Shown: one piece after another, positions 56,101-64,000 of the stretch | Numbering within the stretch: the first letter of the stretch is position 1 | How the letters are laid out: the number at the start of each line of letters is the position of its first letter | DNA from: Rhabdornis inornatus | Lineage: Eukaryota; Chordata; Aves; Passeriformes; Rhabdornithidae | NCBI GenBank assembly: GCA_013397075.1 | Contig: VWZS01003795.1 | Coordinates: 216-64,215, forward strand | Reading direction: 5' to 3' | Length of the DNA: 64,000 nucleotides | Made by a program: the position numbers and the translations under genes | The notes under the pieces: generated by a model | Database searches by the model: none | Told to the model about the DNA's origin: nothing | Seen by the model: only the letters and a program-made list of their open reading frames with translations

Positions 56101-59100
56101 GGGAGGAAGGGGGCTTCAAAAAAAGGAAGCCCTCAGGAGAGGTTTCTATTTTAAGTTTGAAACTGATTGTGCAGAAATGGCACCTTGCTTTTAAATAAGT
56201 ATGTTCTGTGAAACTCACTCTTACCTTCAATAATTCATAGGCATTGCAATGGTAATCTTGTTAACCCCACACAGCTATGGCAGGGTAATTTTCAATGTAG
56301 GTATCAACAACGTTGATGAGTTTCAAATGAAATGGCAAATTCTGCTTTCACACTGTACTAATCACAGTGGAGGCTGGAGGTCAGTACAAACTTGCATCAT
56401 AGCTGACATTGGAAAGAAAAGGGCAGTACACAATTTTTTATTATGGAAAATAATAAGGGAAAAGGAATGCAACAACATAACCTTGTCATTCCTTTAGTCT
56501 GGCCTGATTACAGGCTGGGGAGCCCTTAAGAAGCTCACTTGCTGATTTTGGAGGGAGGGTGGACAGAAGAATACAGACAGATTTCTACAAGGTTACTTTT
56601 CAGTGGGCATGTGATCCTCCAGGACTGCTGTGAGACCACAGACTCCCTTCTTAGAACTCTCTTCATTTTTTCACTTTTTGTTTCAATGATAGTGATCTAC
56701 CAAACAGGTAAGCATAGTTAGGTGTCTGTTCCTGTAAAGGGATCTATAGCCCAATATTCCCATCCTGTGCAGGGAATATTTTGTGCTTCAGACAGGGTTC
56801 CACTAAAATCTGCCCATGGAGCAAAGGACTGCCAGTTCTTTGGCAGTCAGTGGGAAAAATCTGATGGAGTCTGTATTAAAAACTTAATCTTCCCAGGTTT
56901 TAGCCATGCCAATAATGCAGACCGGCCATTGGATCCACAAGCTGCTTCTAATGATTGGAATCCAACCTCCCGTAACAAAGAGGCAGGGATCTGTCATTCA
57001 CACACAGGTGCTAGAGACACTGCTGTGACTGCTGCCATTTTAGCTCAGTGCTTACAATACTCCTCAGATGCCAGGGGTGCAGATGGGCCTCAGGGCTTTC
57101 CCTGCCTGCCCCCATCTCTGCAGACTGCTGTAATGAGAGGGCTACTGAGCCGGTTGAACCCATCTTGTGCCTGGTGTCTGGAGAGTGAGGTGAGGCCAGG
57201 CTGTTGATCCAAAGATCATAAAAAGAGAGCAGGTGATGGTCTAACCGGGACATACCCTTAGTCAGGAAATCCTAATTCCAGTCTAGGGCTGATTTTAATC
57301 TATTGCCTGTTGGATGTAAAGATCATGGTAGGTACTAAGGTAAGGTTTAATATCTGATGTTTAGGAACAAAAAGTAATAGAAAAATACTCTTTAGAATTA
57401 CACTTGATAGGAAAAAATGTTTTTGTATTGAGCATTAGAAAGGTTCTTGATAGAAGAAATAAGAATTTGTGATCTATTTGCCAGTCTAAGGAGGTCAGGG
57501 CAAAGAAAATTCGTGGTTTTGCTGGGGTGTTTTTGGAACCTTTGTTGTAGTTGGGATTTTCTTTGTAAATTTTTTATGTTTTAAATATAAGGCACCGGTT
57601 GGAAATGCATGCTGTCATTTTTTGGTTTGAGTTGTAGGTAGCTGACACCATTTTTTACACTTTCTTACCTCAAGAGCCACCTCCTTCAGTTTCCCCGGTC
57701 AGATGTGCAGTTACAGAGCTTTTCCCCTGTTCCCAGCAAAGTCAGCGATTTGCTGTCAACAGCAATGGGACAGGCAGGTCCTAAGTGCCAGGAGCAGTTA
57801 ATATTTAACCTTCTTGTGGACTCTGACTTGGCTTTACTGTTCCAACCCACTGGGAGTGCCTGCTCGGGGAAGAAGTTTGGTACCAAAACACCACTATAAG
57901 TCTGTTGACTGGAGGATCAGACTCTGCTCTCACACAATCTCTAGAGATGCTGGAGAGAGATCCAGAGCTAACAGGCCTTCTGAGTGTGGAAATATCCCAA
58001 AATGGTGCAAACTCTAACCTTCACTGCGGAACAAAGGTTTTTAAACCTGCAATGTTTTATAAGGCTGTCTAGGTTATACCTGCATCTGGCTTTGGCAGTG
58101 AGGACAGGCTGATGTAGACAAGCTGGAGTTTGATGTGTCAGTATGTAAAAAGCCATTCAGAGGATGGACATGAGGATGGTCACTGGCACTGGTAAGGTTC
58201 AGGCAATCCTTTTTCATTCCTACACCAGGATTTTGTATCTCTACCACCATTAAGGTACAGAGATGTAGCATAGGAAGTTCCCTTGTGTATCTGCTGCTAG
58301 AGTTGCTAAAAATTTCCTAGGCCAAGGTGGAGAGGCCTGAGGGTTTTAGTGTAAACCACACTCAGCAGTCACTCAGATGGCAGTGACCAGGAGATGTGCT
58401 GCCTCTGTCCCTGTCAGCACTAAGTTGCTGTGAAGGGAGGCTGAAGATTTTTGGTGACCTATTTTAAGCCAGTTTGCAGGTTTGTTGGGTTTCTTTTGAG
58501 GGGAATGGGGGTGAAGGCAAGGTGCAAATTGAGACCAAACTTTCCATTAGGCTAAATCAGCTGTGTTAAGATGGGTTTGAATAACAGCAGAAATGGGCAG
58601 ATGCTGCCAAGAAGCTTTTGACACTTGTACCACGCTGCAGATGTGCCAAGCATGTGGCAGAAATATGCAAAAAGTTCATTATAATACAAGTAGTGTCATC
58701 TGCTGCCTGGTCCTCTTGCATTGCTGCGTTACTTAGCTGCCTCATTGGGTGGGGAGTAGGCCTGATTACTGACTTGTTTGTCAAGTGACAAGTCAGGCTA
58801 ATTAGCTGTGTGGGCAGAGGATTGGTTTCAAGCTCATCAGGAGGACATCCTCATCCTTTCCTCAATCATATGCATCCAGCAGTGGCGTTTGGCACAGGAG
58901 TCTGTTTGTGGGTTCTTCTTCTCTAGAACTTATGGACAGAAAATCTGGGCTAAATGGGGCACTGAGAGGATCTTTTTTTAGCCTGTCACAGTGGGGCCGT
59001 GAATTGCAGCAGCGCAGCTGGCACTTTGCAGGGTGTGAGGAACACTTCCTTCTCGCCCTGCAGGGTATGTGGCAGGAGTGGGCGTGCAGCGATGATCGAG

Positions 59101-59130
59101 TCACCCAGTGAAGTGGCAGGCCTGTGTGGC
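50181..59130. other. intergenic between convergent GOPC and DCBLD1
   Basis: About 9 kb separating two 3' ends. I recognise no gene. A T/G-rich simple stretch lies at 53550-53600. The longest open frame is on the plus strand at 56722-57207 (161 codons from a GTG), without family resemblance. No CR1 or LTR was clear to me here, although parts of 51.9-55 kb may be decayed repeats. Confidence 0.5.
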
Positions 59131-61017
59131 TGATTTACAAATACCAGTGTTCTTTATTTACACAGACATGTAAACAACAGAAGGTAAACAACACCGCCCA
59201 GCTCGGTCTAACAAACAGGCTGCTGCTGTTTCACTTCAGGACCTGAGGTGTTTTAGACATTTCACAGAAACTGTATTGACAGCAAACACAGGAAGGCTAC
59301 GAGGTTACCTTGACTCTTTCTTCTTTGCACGGGAATCGCATGCACGGAGTGGCAGTGCGGGGGAATGGCACCACCTGAGGCCGCAGAACAAGGGTGTGCA
59401 AAGAACCCACTCAGAGCTTGCCTCAAGTTCGGGTCTGGCTGGAGTTAGCAGTATTTATGAGCAGTACCACTGCAACCAGCCTGTCCTCCAACAGCACTTT
59501 CCACCCAGAGATCTGAAAGCATTCCGATCAATCTTCCGTTGCATCCTTTGCAAATCATCCCGTTTATATACAAGGAAATAAAGGGAGGGCCTTCAAAGAG
59601 CGACTTTCCCAGAGCTCAGGTTTTACTGGTCTCGTTTCCCAACCTTGTGCTTTGAGTATAGCACCATTCTTTCTTCACAGAAGTATATAGCTTCTTGATA
59701 TTTTAGGACAAGCTTTTGAATTCAAAGAAATGCCCCAAGCACTGGAGGTAGAAGGGCAGTGGACGGCCCCAGTCACAACCAGAAGCTGTTCTGCTCCAAG
59801 GCTGCCCCTGCTGAAAGAGGAGCCAGCTGCTGTGCGACACATTGCACCCAATCCCAAGCTTTTTCAAGTTTGTCTGAAAACGGAACTAAGGGAAACATTA
59901 GCTGCAAAAGAAAAGCTATTGGAAAACAACAGTGCTGATCTGCTGTCTTGCAAATTTAACTGCAACAGTAACCCATACACACACCGTGTTTCAGTTACTT
60001 GAAATACTTCTAACAGAAATGTTACACTAAATTTGTAAGACAGAAAAATACCTAGTGGAGAAATGAGGAGTTCAGGAAGTTTGCTGCTTTGTGCCAAGGA
60101 ACAAATTTCCTTATAGTTCAGCAGCAAAAGAATTAGATAGGGCTTTAACAGCATTGAATTCTCAGCTGTAAATTGACATTTTGGTTACACACACACTTCC
60201 TAAATAAAAAAAATTAAAAGAACTTCCCCAGATTAACTGGTATGGCATATGTTATTTGGTTTTGTTTGTTTTTTTGGTTTGGGTTTTTGGTTTTTTTCCC
60301 TTGTTGTGGAGTGATAACCATGGCTTGAACCCAAAAACAGTTGCAGCCTTTCTACCTGTTTTCTAACATGAATTGCAAGTTTGATGGGCTCAGCTTGTAT
60401 GCTAGATCAAATTCAAGCATGTGAGAATTGCTGCTAAAAAAGCAGCTGGGAAGTTGTGTTTGAGCACAGTATTTAAATACTCAGCTGCCTTCTCTCATGC
60501 ACATTATGCAGAAAATAATTTAACTTCTATCCTCCCAGTTAAAACTACAGCCCGATCTTCAGTTATCACAGGAAAGGAGATGAATCAACACAACCATAAG
60601 ATACACCATTTACAGCTGCCAGTACAGCAGCAGGTAAGATAAAGACAGAAAAAGAGGACTGTTTTTCTTAAATAGGCATTCCTGCAATCCTTTTTAAACC
60701 CCCAGGTGAAAAGGAAACCTAAGAAATTCTTCTTAAATAAAAGCTATGTACAAATTGCACACATTGCAAATGGAGCACTGAGATCAGTTACAGAAAATAA
60801 GATGTACAGTCTTCACTGATAACATCTCTCTTGCTATAAACAGTGATAAACAGCATATGCTTTCTTCAGATGTCAGAACCCAGCAAGACAGCAATATTAT
60901 GTACACAGGGCTTGTTTGCCTTCTGCCTCCCACAGCAGAGTCCCTCCAAACTCTGTTTTCACTTCAGAAAGCTGTGCAGCGACGTTCCTGCGCACCGTGC
61001 CGCTCCTGCTCGGCAAA
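59131..61017 (-). other. DCBLD1: DCBLD1 3' UTR (inferred)
   Basis: Sequence beyond the DCBLD1 stop on the minus strand. The likely end is set by an AATAAA at 59158-59153. The region contains T/G-rich simple sequence (60252-60300). Open frames on either strand here have no recognisable relatives. Confidence 0.5.
59153..59158 (-). terminator. DCBLD1: candidate DCBLD1 polyadenylation signal
   Basis: Minus-strand AATAAA about 1.86 kb after the DCBLD1 stop codon. Confidence 0.45.
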
Positions 61018-61535
61018 TCACAAGAGAGCTGTCATTGCCGTCTGGCTTATGGGCTTTAGGCAGTCCCTGGGCGTGGAGTAACCCTCGCCCCCCAGAGCAG
61101 TTTGCTGGGGCTTCTGGTAGTCTGTGCTGTAGCTCACGGAGGTCAGAACACCGTTAATTTTGGGTTTGTCATAGTTTATGACACTCTGGGGTGTCTGATA
61201 GTCTCCATTCCTGGTGTCGGTTTTACATGAGCTGGAGAAGCTGCCAGCAGTAAGGGAATGTATCTGAGATGAGGCGACAGGAACGTTGTAGCCGTTCTCA
61301 GAGGGGAAATTACCTTCCCTTGCTATGTGCCGCTCTATGATGGGGGTAGCATACTCAGGCTCTTGGCTGGTCAGGGGCAGAGCATATTCGTGCCTGTTAG
61401 CTCTGTGAGGGCAGTGATAGTGATTTTCGAACTCAGAACTCCCCCTTCTTCCCACCTCTTTGGTGTCCATGGGGCGAAAAGTAGATCCTTTACGTGTTAC
61501 CGTCCCAGTTCCGATCATGAGAGGCTGCTGATAAT
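61018..61535 (-). CDS. DCBLD1: DCBLD1 last coding exon (cytoplasmic tail)
   Basis: DCBLD1 is a type I membrane protein with CUB, LCCL and discoidin domains outside the cell. This exon holds only the C-terminal cytoplasmic tail, 172 residues plus a codon split at the acceptor TTCCTTTTAG. It starts DYQQPLMIGTGTVTRKG and ends CLKPISQTAMTALL, both matching the mammalian DCBLD1 end. Nine YxxP motifs (YQQP, YHCP, YALP, YATP, YNVP, YQTP, YDKP, YQKP, YSTP) run through it. In the DCBLD family such motifs, once phosphorylated, recruit CRK/CRKL SH2 domains. The rest of the gene lies to the right, outside the window. Confidence 0.93.
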
Positions 61536-64000
61536 CTAAAAGGAAGCACGAAATGCTCAATAAGGCATAGATTGGTTATCTTATATATATAATACTTAGC
61601 ATAGCTAAGTGTTTTATGTTGAAAAATTACTCTGTTATTGCATAAAATGTGTGGTTATTGGGGATGTGAAGAAACCTTCCCCCAACACCGATCCGGTAAC
61701 CTCCTTCAGCGAGCAAGAGTTGCAGAACATGGCAGAAGCTCTTCCACAGAGAAGCTCCAATCTGCCACCTCTTTTTCTACTCCCTCCCTCCCTCCCTTAT
61801 CCCTACCTACCCTCCCAAATAAATTAACATTTCTGGAGTATACTTGAAAGCCCTAAAAAAGAGTGAGGTCAACAAAATATTAGCAACAAACTGGACAAAG
61901 GACATTGCATGAAGACCCACAAGTGAGAAGTTCTCCAAAATGAGTGTTCTGCTTTTGGAATAATTAAAATGCCCAGGGGATTCTTAACGAGCCGGCTTTA
62001 TTTAAAAGGCATCTCACAGTAGCTGACTGACAAGAAGGATGAAGTTAGGCAAAACGGCAGCCAAGAGAGTCAATGCAAGTGTGAAATGTGCTAAGCCAGC
62101 TCAGCATGGCTGCAGGCTTGCCAGGGGGGATGAGCTTGGGGGGAGAAGCAGGAATGGTGCTGCCGGAGGCACTGGGCAGTCACCCAGTCAAGGGGGATGG
62201 CAGGGATAGAGCTGGCCTAAGGCAAACGGCCTGGGCAAGAGCAAGAAGTGAGATGGGGGAAACAGGGCCTCAAGAAGTACATATTTGCACTCCAGTTAAG
62301 GTAGGAGCCAGGCTGCCGTGTGAGGAGATCTGAACAAGTAGGGAGATTGAAAAAATAAGTCACACTATTATGAGAAAAGTGAACGTTGTAACTTTCTCGC
62401 TTTGGCGCTGGTGACAATCTCTTACAGATACATACGGTGGCCTGAACAGCTCTAGTAAGTGACACTGCTAAAGTATCGTGTTTTCATGCAGGCGTGAAGA
62501 AGTTAGCTTGGTTTCTGTTCTGGCATCGCAGTTCATCTGACATGAGCGTCGAATTCGATCCCATATGTCCTGTGAATCTTTCTGGCAGTTTCTGGCTGCA
62601 TCCCAAACTTCAGCATGTAGGGTGAAGGTGTTATGATATTTCACTAAGTAAGTAGTGCAGCTCTCCCCAGCATCACTGCTGCCATCCCCAGAAATCTCTC
62701 TTGCTCAGGATGAAGCGTCTCAACTTCTTCCTGGCTGCCTTTGGGAACCAGCAGGCAGCTGGGGGTCTGAAGTGAGGGAATTCCATGTAGCATGATAACC
62801 TATATGCAAATCATGTGCTCCCTGCAATTAAATTATTAAATGGTACATTTCTAGGTTGCATTCACATTCTTATTTCATGGTTTTTGTTTCGAAGGAGACT
62901 GCAGGTGAAATGCTAAGGCTGGGAATATGCCTGAGCCAGGCTGAGAGTTCAGACTTCTCACAAACACAGCACGAGGCGATGGTGCAGAGAGCAAAGACTT
63001 CCCAGACATGGCCAGGGAACCAAATAACCAACCAGATTTTGTGAGCAACCTTTACTCATTCTCTTTCCTTAAAACCACTTTATAGGTCTCTGTGTATTTA
63101 TATTGGAAGTTTCTATAAAGGATTGAAACTGTCTTTGAAAGATATTGAGAGCAGCACCATATGGAATTACAGTAACCATCCATTTGTTTCTAAAATGTAT
63201 TTCTCTGCCAAACACAATGAAGAAATTCTAAGGAATTTCTAAGACCTGGAGGCTGGAAACAGCAAACTAATCTTTCTTCAAGAGTGCTGATCCCATGAAA
63301 TGGCTGGTCTCACTAGACTTACCAGACAGACTAGACTAGGCGGGGCTAAGATGTGCTAAGAGGATGAATTAAAAAATCATCCCTTTGGGATGCAAATAGT
63401 ACTGATGCTCTTTCATTGGGATTTTCTCTATCCAAACAGTGACCTGGAACCAAGGTAGCACAGGAGAGAAGTGCTGTGTCTTCTTTCTCATCTACCTGCC
63501 TCCTCTTCAGGAGGCCTTATCTCCCAGAGAGTTCAAGAAAGTTGCACAGGTATCTCAGCACAACTTCCAGCTAGGCATGAAATCCCACAATAAACCAACT
63601 TTTTCTATTTGATCAAATACTCAAATTTTTCTATTTGATCAGCACCAAGGGGCATCATATTTTGTTTCATTTCCAGAGATGCTTGTGTTTAAATAGAAGC
63701 ACAAAAATTAATCAGCAAAGGGAACTAATCCTATCCTAGGCACATTCTGCACTTCATCCATGCCTAAGTGCCTTCCATCATTACCTTCAGCTGTAACTAT
63801 TTCAGAATCAGGAAATTTCTCCAACACCTCCAAGAAAACAAAATTCCAAAATAGCGTGTCTTTCCCTCCCTAATATATCTAGCTGCTTCACTATAAATTT
63901 GGGATGAACATGAATAAATCTATTCCTGGTCCTCAGTTTTCATAAAAGCTGAAGCTGGGCCATCCCTCTCCCTGGTGCTGGCTCTGCACACAGAGCAAAA
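61536..64000 (-). other. DCBLD1: probable DCBLD1 intron
   Basis: No further DCBLD1 exon is recognisable up to the window end; in particular I do not see the preceding membrane-proximal exon. A 78-codon minus-strand open frame (62704-62468) of unknown nature is present. No clear transposon was seen. Confidence 0.6.

Noticed and set aside
59276..60002. Plus-strand frames of 90-101 codons opposite the DCBLD1 3' UTR
   Set aside because: No recognisable domain, no promoter, and antisense to a likely UTR.
1..64000. tRNA, rRNA, CRISPR array or bacterial-type operon
   Set aside because: None seen. The sequence is vertebrate nuclear DNA with spliced genes and avian retroelements.

Overview
The window is vertebrate nuclear DNA, almost certainly from a bird. 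It is AT-rich with long introns and CpG-island promoters. It carries CR1 LINE fragments with the avian 3' end (gene-strand copies end in TTCTATG-type repeats) and three solo LTRs, one of which reads like the common avian ERVL-type LTR. The species cannot be fixed from the sequence alone.

Three protein genes are recognisable. From left to right they are NEPN (nephrocan, minus strand, complete, 3 coding exons, 2995-12524), GOPC (Golgi PDZ and coiled-coil protein, plus strand, complete coding sequence, 9 coding exons including a 24-nt microexon, 22882-46925), and DCBLD1 (minus strand, last coding exon only, 61018-61535). In reverse complement this is DCBLD1(+), GOPC(-), NEPN(+), the order expected for the block orthologous to human 6q22, where NUS1 follows. 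The CpG island at the left edge (1 to about 560) is therefore probably the NUS1 promoter, with NUS1 running off the left end.

Layout: 1-560 is the CpG island. 804-1615 is a CR1 LINE, minus orientation. 2.6-12.6 kb is NEPN, with a TATA box just upstream of its first exon and a GC-AG second intron. 12.6-22.4 kb is intergenic, with an ERVL-type solo LTR, a CR1 and copy A of a 568-bp duplicated segment. 22.4-23.4 kb is the GOPC CpG island with a 248-base assembly gap just before the start codon. 23.2-50.2 kb is the rest of GOPC; its first intron holds CR1 pieces, copy B of the duplication and a solo LTR, and intron 5 holds another solo LTR. 50.2-59.1 kb is intergenic between convergent genes. 59.1-61.5 kb is the DCBLD1 3' end, and the remainder looks like DCBLD1 intron.

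The most unusual item is the duplicated segment (21771-22338 and 30941-31508). Both copies keep an uninterrupted minus-strand reading frame of about 125 codons that I do not recognise. About 450 bp are roughly 99% identical and the adjoining 120 bp only about 85%, with an abrupt step and then a frame-preserving 8-codon difference. This looks like a small unknown coding unit homogenised by gene conversion, with copy A sitting divergently against the GOPC promoter. Other notable points are the NEPN GC-AG intron, the intact NEPN gene (a pseudogene in human), the GOPC microexon for the neuronal isoform, and nine YxxP motifs in the DCBLD1 tail exon.

The genes are not an operon-like unit. NEPN is a secreted leucine-rich proteoglycan-family protein, GOPC a trans-Golgi trafficking adaptor, and DCBLD1 a single-pass membrane receptor.
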